A stretch of DNA of 64,000 bases from CAYVAP01 sp964521065 (GTDB lineage Bacteria; Bacteroidota; Bacteroidia; J057). Both the position numbers and the translations under genes were made by a program. Under the pieces are notes generated by a model. That model was given only the letters and a program-made list of their open reading frames with translations. It was not told the origin of the DNA and did not search any database. The stretch is from contig CAZFPQ010000003.1 in assembly GCA_964521065.1 (NCBI GenBank), positions 20,440 to 84,439 on the forward strand. The letters run 5' to 3'. Positions 50,981 to 59,434 of the stretch are shown in pieces. Position 1 is the stretch's first letter. Each line of letters starts with the position of its first letter.

Positions 50981-52471
50981 CTAAGGAGCCACACTCATCA
51001 GGTCTGACCCGGCAAAAGCGGCCTGGATAGGATCGAGTAACAAAGAGGGGAACAAGCCAAACAGCACGATTAGGAAGACAAGCACCGCGGTACCAATGAT
51101 GGGTACCTGGGCAAAATTCAAGTTGACCTCAGCCACCTTTTCGGTCTTTTCACTGAAGAACATTTTGCCAATCACCCGGATGTAATAGTAAGCCCCAATG
51201 ACAGAAGTGAGGATACCTACCACCGCGAGGGGGATCAAGAAACCGCCTCCTTCGATGGCAGCCAAGAAGACCTGGTACTTACTCATGAAACCCGCCAGGG
51301 GAGGAATGCCGGCCAGGGAGAATAGGAATACCGCCAAGGCACCTGCAAAATAGGGAGCTTTTTGCCCCAAGCCTTCCCAGTGAGACAGATCGGTATCTGC
51401 AAACTCTTGCTCGGCCATGCCGATCAGGCCAAACGCACCGATGTTCATCAGGGTATAGATCAGCATGTAGAACAGCACGGCGTCAAAGCCCTGGCTCAAG
51501 GCGCATATACCTAGCAGTACATAGCCTGAGTGAGCAATGCTGGAATAGGCCAGCATGCGCTTGAGGTTGCTTTGCTGCACCGCCACAATGTTGCCGTAGA
51601 TCATGGTAAACAAAGCAGAAACCGCTAACACCGTGATCATTTTCTCCATGCCAAGCAGTTGAGTCTTTTGCATCACCACTCCGAGAGCCACAAAAGCGGA
51701 CATCTTGGAAGCCGTTGCCATGAAACCTGCCAGCGGAGTCGGCGTCCCAGTGTATACGTCGGGAGTCCAGTTATGGAAAGGAAAGGCCGCAACCTTAAAG
51801 AGGAAACCGATTAGAACCAAGCCTCCTGCTGTGTAGAACAACAATTCATTGGCCTCTATACGTTCGATCACAGCAGCTTCACTCAACATAGAGAGGTTGG
51901 TGTAGCCTGTCACGCCATAAATGAGCGAGATGCCAAAGAGCAGGAAGGCTGAAGCAAAGGCACCAAGGAGGAAATATTTCAGGCCTGCCTCATTCGATTT
52001 GAGGTCAGTTTTGAAGAGGGCGGCGAAGATGTACAGGCAGATGGACATGGTCTCTAAACCGATGAAAGTCATGAACAGGTCATTGGCGTTAGCCAATAGA
52101 ATCATGCCCAGCACCGCAAAAACCAGCAGGGAATACACCGCGTAAACCCGACGCTCTTGCCGCTCCAGATAATCCTGCAGGAAGAATAAGGTCAGCAAGC
52201 CCGCCACACAGAGGAAAATGTGCACCATGGGGGCAATCCCTCCCGTCTCCATCATGCCAAAAAACACAATTCGCTCTCCCGATACGGAATTTCCTCCCGC
52301 CAAAAAAGCTGAACCCAATAGGCCTAAGGCGGCTACCCAGGGAATAGGCTTTTTCATGCTAAATGCATCCAATAGCATCAGCACCAACCCTGTGAGCAAT
52401 AGCAGGAGAACAGGAAAGGTATGCTGGGTGGAAGAATTAAGGGCTTCGACGCTAAATAAAAACTGCTCCAT
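50981..52471 (-). CDS. nuoN: NADH-quinone oxidoreductase subunit N
   Basis: Antiporter-like proton-pumping membrane subunit of complex I, 496 aa, about 14 transmembrane helices. The subunit N signatures are FIGLETMSICLYIFAALFK and SNEAGLKYFLLGAFASAFLLFG. KVAAFPFHNWTPDVYTGTPTPLAGFMATASKMSAF holds the broken-helix lysine and proline. SSIAHSGYVLLGICAL follows later. It stands alone: neither nuoM nor any other complex I gene is next to it, and nuoJKL are far away on the opposite strand. Confidence 0.96.
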   Translation of the reverse strand: MEQFLFSVEALNSSTQHTFPVLLLLLTGLVLMLLDAFSMKKPIPWVAALGLLGSAFLAGGNSVSGERIVFFGMMETGGIAPMVHIFLCVAGLLTLFFLQDYLERQERRVYAVYSLLVFAVLGMILLANANDLFMTFIGLETMSICLYIFAALFKTDLKSNEAGLKYFLLGAFASAFLLFGISLIYGVTGYTNLSMLSEAAVIERIEANELLFYTAGGLVLIGFLFKVAAFPFHNWTPDVYTGTPTPLAGFMATASKMSAFVALGVVMQKTQLLGMEKMITVLAVSALFTMIYGNIVAVQQSNLKRMLAYSSIAHSGYVLLGICALSQGFDAVLFYMLIYTLMNIGAFGLIGMAEQEFADTDLSHWEGLGQKAPYFAGALAVFLFSLAGIPPLAGFMSKYQVFLAAIEGGGFLIPLAVVGILTSVIGAYYYIRVIGKMFFSEKTEKVAEVNLNFAQVPIIGTAVLVFLIVLFGLFPSLLLDPIQAAFAGSDLMSVAP

Positions 52472-52732
52472 GGATATGGATAACTTGGCGGTTGATCGGC
52501 TTTAAATACCTAATCATTAGAAGATTACACAAGTCGAGCAATGAGCTTCACTTCTCCTGAACCACAATCCCTACGTTTCACCTCTCAAGCTCACTATATC
52601 TCCTTGATTGGCCGCTAAATTAGGGCAAAGGGCAGTAGGATACAACCGAGGAGGAGGAAATAAGGGGATGAAGGAACAAGGATACGAGGCGATGTGAGAG
52701 CATAGAAGTAAGGGTCTTTTGGCTTGTCCATG

Positions 52733-53203
52733 CTATCCCTCTTTCAAGTGTGCTTTCAAAGCCTCTATCAGCGGATGCTGTACCGGGTGTAGCTTCGCAA
52801 AAGCTTGTTCTTCCGTAAACCATTCTAAGCGATCGATCTCGGGAAAAGTCTGGGTCTTGCCCGAGCGAGGGGGCCACTCCATATCAAAGCTATTGCTGCG
52901 AAAGCCTTGTTCTGGCAACCATTCGCCACGGAAGGCCCAGGCATGGAGATACTTGCCCGTGCTGCGGTAACGCACCTGAGGCAGCGGTAAGAAAGGCTCC
53001 TGTGGATCCAGTCCGGTCTCTTCCTTGAACTCGCGCTGGGCCGCAAGCAAGTAGTCCTCTTCTGGCTCCACTAGTCCCTTGGGGATGGTCCAATGTCCTT
53101 CGTCACGCTTCTTGAAGTAAGGCCCGCCGGGGTGGGCCAATAGCAGCTCACAGGCGGTGGCATCACCGCGAAACATGAGTAGACCAGCGCTGATTTTGGG
53201 CAT
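52733..53203 (-). CDS. Nudix hydrolase
   Basis: About 156 aa from the ATG giving MPKISAGLLMFRGD; 23 upstream in-frame residues look like spacer sequence. The Nudix box GX5EX7REUXEEXGU is intact as GLVEPEEDYLLAAQREFKEETGL. HWTIPKG just before it and GEWLPEQGFRSNSFDMEW later are typical of Ap4A/NTP-cleaving members with the NUDIX-YjgK-like layout. Hydrolyses a nucleoside diphosphate linked to another group; substrate unknown. Monocistronic, between nuoN and the Fic gene. Confidence 0.93.
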   Translation of the reverse strand: MPKISAGLLMFRGDATACELLLAHPGGPYFKKRDEGHWTIPKGLVEPEEDYLLAAQREFKEETGLDPQEPFLPLPQVRYRSTGKYLHAWAFRGEWLPEQGFRSNSFDMEWPPRSGKTQTFPEIDRLEWFTEEQAFAKLHPVQHPLIEALKAHLKEG

Positions 53204-53359
53204 AGGGGTGGGATGTTTGGAGGCGAGAGGCGGGAAGCGGGACAAAGCTAAGAGCTTGGTTGGCGTTCCCAAACGTCAATCCCCCTAATCTTCGGGATTC
53301 CCATCCCGAGTTGACCCCAACGGATTTGCAGAGGGTTGAAGTCAAACACTCATTCCACC

Positions 53360-53384
53360 TAGGGGCGAAAAATCCCCGCCCCTA
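53360..53384. terminator. GC-rich hairpin at the 3' end of the Fic gene
   Basis: TAGGGGCG and CGCCCCTA (8-bp arms, 9-nt loop GAAAAATCC-like) overlap the Fic stop codon. A similar GGGGCGGAA/TTCCGCCCC hairpin lies at 54608. It may be a terminator or a member of the dispersed GTAGGGGCG-type repeats known from several phyla. Confidence 0.55.
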
Positions 53385-54482
53385 CATCACCAAATAATAC
53401 CGCGTCCCTTTGCGCGCTCCTTCTCGCCGGAGAATTTTTTTATCTACTAAATCTGCCAAGTCCCGAGTGACCGTAGCCGGACTTGCCTGGGTAATGCGCT
53501 GATAGTTTTTGGCACTTAGTCCTCCTTCAAATCCTTGAGGGCCCGCGCGGAAGAGTCGCTTGAGTACCTCTACTTGGCGCTGGTGGAGCTGGTCTCCCCA
53601 GCGGTTCAAGAGCTTGGTCTGGTGTAGCAGCAAATCCAAAGCCGCTTGGGTATGGGCCTGAGCATCCACGATTACCTGGGCAAACCACCCCAACCAATCG
53701 TCAACGTCGTTGCTTTGGCTGGCCCTTTCCAAGGCTTGGTAGTAGGCCTTTTGACGGCGCTGGATCTCGTCTGCCACCATGATCAGACTAGGGGCTCCTT
53801 GAGCCTGGGAAAGCACTTTTTCTACTATGGCCCGTCCAATTCGTCCATTTCCATCTTCAAAGGGATGGATAGATTCAAAATACAGGTGGGCCAGTCCTGC
53901 CCTGGCCAAGGCGGGAAGGCGATCCGGGCCCTGAGTTTGGCTACGGTTGAACCAAGTCAGAAAAGTGGCCATTTCTTGCGGAACCTGGATCGAAGGAGGC
54001 GCTTCAAAATGAACCAAAGGCCGCTCCAAGGGGCCTGAAAGAATCTGCATCGGCTCGGGATGAGTGCGATAGGTTCCGATATCATTGAGGTCACGCCTAC
54101 CCTGCGTCAGCATCCGATGCCAATCGTACAACTGCTCGTGGGTAAGCGGCTGCGCGTAGGTCTCATAAACGGAAACCGTCAACTCGGCGATGCCGTACTC
54201 CCTAGGCTTGAGGCGGGCAGGCTGGGTAGGCAGTCCTAGCAAGCGCCGAATGGAAGCTTGTACACTCTCTCTATCTAACAATTCGCCCTCAATGCGAGAA
54301 GTCTGAATGGCTTCTTGACTCATCATTTCTATCCGCAAATGATTCCGTTCTTCTTCAGGCATATGGGTCCACGTTCCCTGCCAACGCCCCGAGGCGGCCA
54401 AAAATTGATCCTCTAATGGACGAAGCAATTGGGCGTCATATCGAAACTCTCCCCAACCTGGCAACTGCCAATTCCATTTCAT
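53382..54482 (-). CDS. Fic-family protein (DUF4172-Fic-winged helix)
   Basis: 366 aa. The N-terminal DUF4172-type region (WNWQLPGWGEFRYD) comes first. An inhibitory helix follows with TSRIEG at 61-66, matching the (S/T)xxxE(G/N) motif that blocks ATP. The Fic active site HPFEDGNGRIGR lies at 206-217 with catalytic His206 intact. The C-terminal ~80 residues form a winged helix (LSAKNYQRITQASPATVTRDLADLVDKKILRREG). Such proteins AMPylate targets, and the winged helix suggests autoregulation. Two related palindromes lie at and upstream of the start codon. Confidence 0.93.
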   Translation of the reverse strand: MKWNWQLPGWGEFRYDAQLLRPLEDQFLAASGRWQGTWTHMPEEERNHLRIEMMSQEAIQTSRIEGELLDRESVQASIRRLLGLPTQPARLKPREYGIAELTVSVYETYAQPLTHEQLYDWHRMLTQGRRDLNDIGTYRTHPEPMQILSGPLERPLVHFEAPPSIQVPQEMATFLTWFNRSQTQGPDRLPALARAGLAHLYFESIHPFEDGNGRIGRAIVEKVLSQAQGAPSLIMVADEIQRRQKAYYQALERASQSNDVDDWLGWFAQVIVDAQAHTQAALDLLLHQTKLLNRWGDQLHQRQVEVLKRLFRAGPQGFEGGLSAKNYQRITQASPATVTRDLADLVDKKILRREGARKGTRYYLVM

Positions 54483-54510
54483 GAGGGATAAATATAGCTT
54501 TTATCCCTCA
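54482..54510. promoter_or_regulatory. Operator-like palindrome 1 at the Fic start
   Basis: TGAGGGATAAA and TTTATCCCTCA, perfect 11-bp arms around 7 bp. It touches the Fic start codon, so bound protein would block both transcription and, in the RNA hairpin, initiation. Confidence 0.8.
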
Positions 54511-54525
54511 AAAACTAGCTAATTA

Positions 54526-54554
54526 TGAGCGATAAATCATCCATTTATCGCTCA
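54526..54554. promoter_or_regulatory. Operator-like palindrome 2 upstream of Fic
   Basis: TGAGCGATAAAT and ATTTATCGCTCA, perfect 12-bp arms around 5 bp. It shares the half-site TGAG(G/C)GATAAA with palindrome 1; centres are 44 bp apart, about four helical turns. Confidence 0.8.
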
Positions 54555-54607
54555 GTCCAACTCTCAACCTAACTATAGAGGACGCGACATCTCGTTTAAT
54601 TGTCCTT

Positions 54608-54628
54608 GGGGCGGAAGTTTTCCGCCCC
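54608..54628. repeat. GC-rich hairpin before the dehydrogenase gene
   Basis: GGGGCGGAA-GTT-TTCCGCCCC, 9-bp perfect arms. It is followed by TACCTTTGCC and lies 28 bp before the start codon, so it may affect its translation. It is similar to the hairpin at 53360. Confidence 0.65.
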
Positions 54629-54656
54629 TACCTTTGCCCAGGCAAACCAAATATCC

Positions 54657-55589
54657 ATGCAAATCACCCTGATTGATTCCTTTCCCGACGAGTTCATCCA
54701 TGCCCTGAGTGAACTTCCGGTACAGGTGCGCTACGAACCCAAAGCTCAGCGGGAGCAAATTTTGCCCTGGCTAGGCGACACGGAGGTACTCATTCTCAAC
54801 AGCAAAATCAGGGTGGATCGGGAGGCCATCGACGCCGCGCCTAAGCTGCGACGGGTCATTCGGGCAGGGGTAGGCATGGACCACATCGACGTGGAGTATT
54901 TGGCAAAAAAGGGCGTCTCAGCTCACAATACTGCTGGAGCCAACGCCGATTCGGTAGCAGAACAGACCGTGGGCATGCTGCTGGCCTTGCGGCATCACCT
55001 TCATCGGGCAGACCGCCAGGTCAGGCAATTTGAGTGGAAGCGCGAACCTAATCGCGGGATAGAATTAAGTGGGCGCAAGGTCGGCATCATTGGCTACGGC
55101 CATACCGGAAAAGCCGTAGCCCGGCGACTTTCTGGCTTTCGCCCTCGGGTATTGGCCTATGACAAATACCTCAAAGGCTACGGAGAGATCTATGCGGCCC
55201 AAGCCAGCATGGAACAGATCTTCCAACAAGCGGAAGTGGTTTCCTTGCACGTTCCTCTCACTGAGGAGACCCGAGAAATGGTCAATGAAGATTTTCTGGG
55301 CCGATTCGTCCAACCCATCTATTTGCTCAACCTGGCTAGAGGGCCCATTGTCCACCTACCTAGCCTACTTACGGCAGTGAAAGAGGGGAAAGTACTCGGA
55401 GCGGCCTTAGACGTGCTACCCAATGAGAAGTTTGATCAGCTTAGCGCTGCAGAACGGAAAATTTACCAACAACTATTCGAGCGAGAGGAGATCATTTTCT
55501 CTCCGCACATTGGTGGTTGGACCTTCGAATCACGCCAAAACATCAATCAGCGGATCATAGAGCTGGTCAAGGAGGAACTATCTGATTGA
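54657..55589 (+). CDS. D-isomer-specific 2-hydroxyacid dehydrogenase
   Basis: About 310 aa from the ATG giving MQITLIDSFPDEF; 19 in-frame residues upstream read through the hairpin and are unlikely. NAD(P)-binding motif VGIIGYGHTGKAVARRL; substrate-loop residues GVGMDHIDVEYLAKKGVSAHNTAGANADSVAEQTVGMLLAL; catalytic Arg in NLARGPIVHLPSLLTAV; Glu in DVLPNEKF; and the catalytic His in FSPHIGGWTFES. It resembles phosphoglycerate or hydroxypyruvate dehydrogenases without the ACT domain. Substrate uncertain. Its 3' end overlaps the convergent lipoprotein gene by 43 bp. Confidence 0.93.
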   Translation: MQITLIDSFPDEFIHALSELPVQVRYEPKAQREQILPWLGDTEVLILNSKIRVDREAIDAAPKLRRVIRAGVGMDHIDVEYLAKKGVSAHNTAGANADSVAEQTVGMLLALRHHLHRADRQVRQFEWKREPNRGIELSGRKVGIIGYGHTGKAVARRLSGFRPRVLAYDKYLKGYGEIYAAQASMEQIFQQAEVVSLHVPLTEETREMVNEDFLGRFVQPIYLLNLARGPIVHLPSLLTAVKEGKVLGAALDVLPNEKFDQLSAAERKIYQQLFEREEIIFSPHIGGWTFESRQNINQRIIELVKEELSD

Positions 55590-56137
55590 TTATTGCTTAT
55601 GGCATCTTCCGTTAGCGCAAAGGAACGGAGTATGCGATCCATCTCTGAAGTATGCTCATCCCTTTTGGCCTCTGTAGTCCAAATCAACACCTGATAAAGG
55701 CGGCTCTCGCCTTCCAACAAACACAAGCGAAAGTAGAGTCGGTCTTGCTTGAAGTATCCAGAAAAATCGCCCTGCAAACCGGCGAGTCCATTAATCTCAA
55801 CACTGTCCGCCGAGCTCGCCTCTGGCTCGCGCATGGGAGCCAAGAGGTTGGTGATGTGAAAATCGTAATAGTCTTCGGTGCTGTAGCTAGGCCTGGACTC
55901 GTACAAAGAGTCTAAGCTGCTATATCGGATGACCAGGTACAGTTCATTTCCTCTACTCTCATATTGAAAAGGAGCGTCCGGTGCCAACTCCTCCGTGGGA
56001 TTCAGGTAGCCAGGCAGACTGAGCTCAAATAGTTCTTGATGCTGAACCTTTACCCATTTTTTGGGCCATAGTTGACAGCCACTCAGCAGGGCCAGAGTGG
56101 TCCAAAGGCTCAGGGCATACAATTCAACATGGCGCAT
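55547..56137 (-). CDS. Lipoprotein of unknown function
   Basis: A 196-aa protein with a hydrophobic leader and lipobox LLSGC near residues 18-22. The remainder is a mixed alpha/beta domain with no recognised motif (LYLVIRYSSLDSL, GLAGLQGDFSGYFKQDRLYFRLCLLEGESRLYQVLIWTT). That latter stretch resembles PsbP/DUF1795-like folds that bind small partners, but I cannot confirm it. It lies 24 bp after the receiver-CRP gene and on the same strand, so it may close the signalling operon. Its end overlaps the convergent dehydrogenase gene. Confidence 0.75.
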   Translation of the reverse strand: MRHVELYALSLWTTLALLSGCQLWPKKWVKVQHQELFELSLPGYLNPTEELAPDAPFQYESRGNELYLVIRYSSLDSLYESRPSYSTEDYYDFHITNLLAPMREPEASSADSVEINGLAGLQGDFSGYFKQDRLYFRLCLLEGESRLYQVLIWTTEAKRDEHTSEMDRILRSFALTEDAISNNQSDSSSLTSSMIR

Positions 56138-56161
56138 GCCTCAAAGCTACAAAGACTTTGC

Positions 56162-57223
56162 CTAATACCGCACCTCTGCCAACCCTTCGGGATCTAAGAT
56201 TTTGATTTCACTCATGCGAGTCTCCACCAAACCTTCGTCTTTGAAATCAGACAAGACCCTGATCACACACTCTTTGGAGGTACCGACCAAACTGGCTAGG
56301 TGATCTCGGGTTACCGCCATTTTGAAAGGATTGTCCGAGCTGCTGGGGTGAAACTTGTTTTGCAATTGGAGCAAAGCATCAGCGACCCGCTTGCGGACGG
56401 AATCGTAAGCCAGGTGTAACAGGGCTTCTTCCTTTTCATTCAAGCTGTCAGACAGCATCTGAATGAAGCGGTTGGAAACGTCGCGGTTGTTGTGAATCAG
56501 GGAGAAAAAGTCTTCCTTGGGAATCACCACGATCTCTGTATCGGCCATGGCCATAGCCGACTCTTGATAGGGCGTCTCTCTCAGTAAAGGTAAGTAGCCC
56601 AAATAGTCTCCGGTCTTGTATAAGCCGGTGACGTATTCTTTGGCGTCTTCGTTGGTTTTGTAGGTACGGACTTTGCCTTTGTTGATCAGCAGCAAGCCGT
56701 AGGGATAGCTCCCCTCATGAAAGATCACCTCTTTGGCTTTATAGATGTGCGTCTGATGCTCATCAGAAATCAGCCCTAGGGCATCCATGCCTCTAGCATC
56801 CTGCAAAAACTCAGACAGCCCCTGGGCATTATTCTCATATTCCTTTTGGAGAGAGGAATGTTTTTTCAACCTCATGTCGATGGCGTCGAGCAGCTCTACA
56901 TCATCAAAAGGCTTAGTGATGTAGTCATCTGCCCCAAGGTTCATGCCCCGGCGGAAATCACTTTTTTCCGCTTTCGCAGTCAAAAAGATGAAGGGAATGG
57001 AAGAGGTAGCCTTATTCGCGCCCAGCATCCGTAACACTCCGTAGCCATCTAACTCAGGCATCATGATGTCACAAATGATCAGGTCTGGGATGTGCTCTTT
57101 GGCGAGGGCAACACCTTCCTTGCCATGCTGAGCAGTTAGCACTTCGTAATCAGCTAACTCCAGAATCTCAGCGGTATTTTCCCGCATTCCTGGGTTGTCT
57201 TCAATTAAGAGTATCCTTTTCAT
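56162..57223 (-). CDS. Response regulator with CRP/FNR-type output
   Basis: 353 aa. Receiver domain at 1-120 with phospho-acceptor Asp52 (LIICDIMMPELDG) and the Thr/Lys switch residues (FLTAKAE, DYITKPF). A linker leads to a cyclic-nucleotide-binding-like domain at about 155-270 (VIFHEGSYPYGLLLINKGKVRTYK). The winged helix at ~285-345 includes MAVTRDHLASLVGTSKECVIRVLSDFKDEGLV. So a phosphorylated receiver controls a CRP-type DNA-binding module. It is the last regulator of the cluster and probably its transcriptional output. REC-CRP fusions occur in Bacteroidota but are not common. Confidence 0.93.
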   Translation of the reverse strand: MKRILLIEDNPGMRENTAEILELADYEVLTAQHGKEGVALAKEHIPDLIICDIMMPELDGYGVLRMLGANKATSSIPFIFLTAKAEKSDFRRGMNLGADDYITKPFDDVELLDAIDMRLKKHSSLQKEYENNAQGLSEFLQDARGMDALGLISDEHQTHIYKAKEVIFHEGSYPYGLLLINKGKVRTYKTNEDAKEYVTGLYKTGDYLGYLPLLRETPYQESAMAMADTEIVVIPKEDFFSLIHNNRDVSNRFIQMLSDSLNEKEEALLHLAYDSVRKRVADALLQLQNKFHPSSSDNPFKMAVTRDHLASLVGTSKECVIRVLSDFKDEGLVETRMSEIKILDPEGLAEVRY

Positions 57224-57347
57224 AAGAACCTACTTACGGTGCTAAATCATCGAAGCGATGAATTCATTACAAATATAGGACATCCCTCATGCATTTCCCT
57301 GATAAATGATTGGGCCTGCGGCATATCACTTATACTTATGACAAAAG

Positions 57348-58967
57348 TCACTTCAGGGTCACCTCTACATCGGACTCGGAGGCCTCTAATCTGAGCGGAC
57401 AACACACTTTAAAGGTAGTCCCTTGGTTGATCTGACTTTCTAGATGGACCTGTCCCCCTAAGTGATCGACATACTTCTTGAGGATGTTGAGTCCTAAGCC
57501 TGTGCCTTGAATATTGGTGGCATTTTTGGCTCGGAAAAAGCGTTCAAAGAGGTGATGCTGCTCATCCTCTGGAATACCTATTCCTTGATCGATTACCTCA
57601 AATTGTAATTCCTCAAAATGCTCTAGGATTCTGACTCGTATCAGAGTTCCCTCATGAGAATACTTAATGGCATTGGAGAGAAGGTTATTGAGGATATTTC
57701 GAAGAAAAAACTTATCCAAGCAGACCTCTAAGCCATCCTGCCCTTCCAACTCAATGCGCTGATCCGGCTTCAGGAGTCCTTTTACATCACTGATCACTTC
57801 TTCAAAAAAGGGCTTTAAGAGAAACTCCTCTAAGCGCAGCTTGATTGAGCCCTCCTCTAGGCGAGTAATGGAAAGAAAATCCTCTAAAATGGTGGTCAAA
57901 TTGGTGACCGAGGATTTGATGCGTTGAATGTGCTTGATTCGTTTCGGCTGTTGCTCAGTTTGATCATATCGGGCCAGCAGCGAAGCAGAGGACAAGATGG
58001 TCCCTAGCGGAGTGCGGAACTCGTGCGAAGCCATAGAGACAAAGCGAGATTTCAACTCGCTGAGTTGCTTTTCTTTTTCCAATGCATTCCGAATTTCCTC
58101 CTCTGCTTTTTTCTCTCGAGTAATGTTGTTAGCGACCAAAAGCACCTGCTCGATTTGGCTATGTGGATCAAGGAGGGGCACTCCTTTCATGGAATAGATG
58201 GACTGCTGGAAAGGTATCTCGAAACTGGTGGGTTCCCCTTCTAAGACCGTGCCTAGGTTTTGTTTGAGTTGCTCTTCTTCTTTTGGCGGAAAAATGGAAA
58301 AAATAGATTTTCCGAGCATCTCTGCTCCATTCAACCCAATCCGTAAGAGTTCGGTGCCTTGTACAAAGACAAAGTTGAGCTGCTGATCAAGCACCATGAT
58401 CGCTCCATTGGGGAAATTTTGGGCAATGGAGTGGAAAAGTTGTTGGCTCTGTCGCAGATCAGCCACCGCCTGTCGTAGGGCTTGGGTCCGTCTTTCTACC
58501 CGCTCCTCCAATTCAGCATTCAGCGTTCGTATTTCGTGTAAGTTCTTGGCTTGCTGAATGGCGTATCGAATCGATCTCTCAAGCTTGTCAGCACTGAGTT
58601 GGTTTTTGACCAAATAGTCGGCGGCACCTAGTTGCATGGCTCGTGCATCGGTCTCAAAGTCACCTTGCCCAGTCAACAGGATGATGGGGCGAGAGAGCGC
58701 CTGTTCTTTGGCCGCCTCAATCAAGTCCAAACCCGTATGCGCCCCCAGTCGATAGTCTACCAGGTAAACGTCGTAAGATTGTTGCTGTATGCGCTCCCAA
58801 CCTTCCTCATAACTACTAGCCCAATCAATGCGGTAGCGTTGCTGGGGGATGTCATCAATCAGATCTTGGGTGATGAGAAAGTCATCCTCATCGTCGTCAA
58901 TCAGCAAAATGGAGATCAGATCTAGCAAGAGAAAAAAGGTTAAGGAAGTTCTACCGTTTTGAACCAA
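57348..58967 (-). CDS. Receiver-PAS-histidine kinase
   Basis: 539 aa. An N-terminal receiver domain (ISILLIDDDEDDFLI, Asp71 in VYLVDYRLG, SADKLE region) is followed by a short coiled coil, a PAS domain (about 172-285), then HisKA with His315 (SMASHEFRTPLG) and HATPase (NILNNLLSNAIKYSHEG, GIGIPEDEQHHLFERFFRAKN, GTGLGLNILKKYVDHLGG). No membrane segments, so it is cytosolic. Both possible starts are TTG: the one listed overlaps the upstream receiver gene by 28 bp, the other (58928) starts just after it. It probably relays from the upstream receiver to the REC-CRP protein. Confidence 0.92.
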   Translation of the reverse strand: MVQNGRTSLTFFLLLDLISILLIDDDEDDFLITQDLIDDIPQQRYRIDWASSYEEGWERIQQQSYDVYLVDYRLGAHTGLDLIEAAKEQALSRPIILLTGQGDFETDARAMQLGAADYLVKNQLSADKLERSIRYAIQQAKNLHEIRTLNAELEERVERRTQALRQAVADLRQSQQLFHSIAQNFPNGAIMVLDQQLNFVFVQGTELLRIGLNGAEMLGKSIFSIFPPKEEEQLKQNLGTVLEGEPTSFEIPFQQSIYSMKGVPLLDPHSQIEQVLLVANNITREKKAEEEIRNALEKEKQLSELKSRFVSMASHEFRTPLGTILSSASLLARYDQTEQQPKRIKHIQRIKSSVTNLTTILEDFLSITRLEEGSIKLRLEEFLLKPFFEEVISDVKGLLKPDQRIELEGQDGLEVCLDKFFLRNILNNLLSNAIKYSHEGTLIRVRILEHFEELQFEVIDQGIGIPEDEQHHLFERFFRAKNATNIQGTGLGLNILKKYVDHLGGQVHLESQINQGTTFKVCCPLRLEASESDVEVTLK

Positions 58968-59434
58968 TAACTGCTCAGAGAGGACATAATTTCGACCAGA
59001 CCAGAAAAGGAAACAGGCTTGGTGATGTAGCTATTTACCCCTAAGTGATAACTTCGATCAATGTCATCTTGAGCTTTGGAAGTGGTTAGCACCACTACGG
59101 GGATGTGGCATAGCTCAGGATCGCGTTTTATTTCTTTCAGTGCTTCTCGGCCATCCTTACGCGGCATATTGAGATCGAGTAAAATCAATTTGGGGGTCGG
59201 GTAAGCTTGGGGATCTCCGAAAGGACCACGATTTTTGAGATAGTTCATCAACTCCTCTCCATCCTCAACAAAATAGACTTCGCGCTCGATCTGTCCATCC
59301 TCTAAGGCATCAATCGTAAGCAAGCGATCTTCTGGATCATCCTCGGCAATCAGAATAGAAGCGGGAGCTACTTTGCTAGGGGTAGCATAGGCTTCTGGAC
59401 TGTAATAAGGTCTAAATAGGCCTAAACTCTTCAT
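58940..59434 (-). CDS. Single-domain response regulator (Rcp1-like)
   Basis: 164 aa with a ~25-residue N-terminal leader before the receiver. Acidic pocket ILIAEDDPEDRL, phospho-acceptor Asp87 (LILLDLNMPRKDG), switch Thr in VVLTTSK and Lys in YITKPVSF. The type with long alpha-2/3 loops (NRGPFGDPQAYPTP) is the phytochrome-kinase partner class. Starts inside the stop codon of the upstream kinase (ATGA overlap). With no output domain it should act as a shuttle or as a regulator by protein contact. Confidence 0.93.
   Translation of the reverse strand: MKSLGLFRPYYSPEAYATPSKVAPASILIAEDDPEDRLLTIDALEDGQIEREVYFVEDGEELMNYLKNRGPFGDPQAYPTPKLILLDLNMPRKDGREALKEIKRDPELCHIPVVVLTTSKAQDDIDRSYHLGVNSYITKPVSFSGLVEIMSSLSSYWFKTVELP

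Noticed and set aside
53382..54482. Fic toxin with a separate antitoxin gene (Fic/FicTA module)
   Set aside because: The inhibitory TSRIEG motif is inside the same protein and no small antitoxin gene lies next to it.
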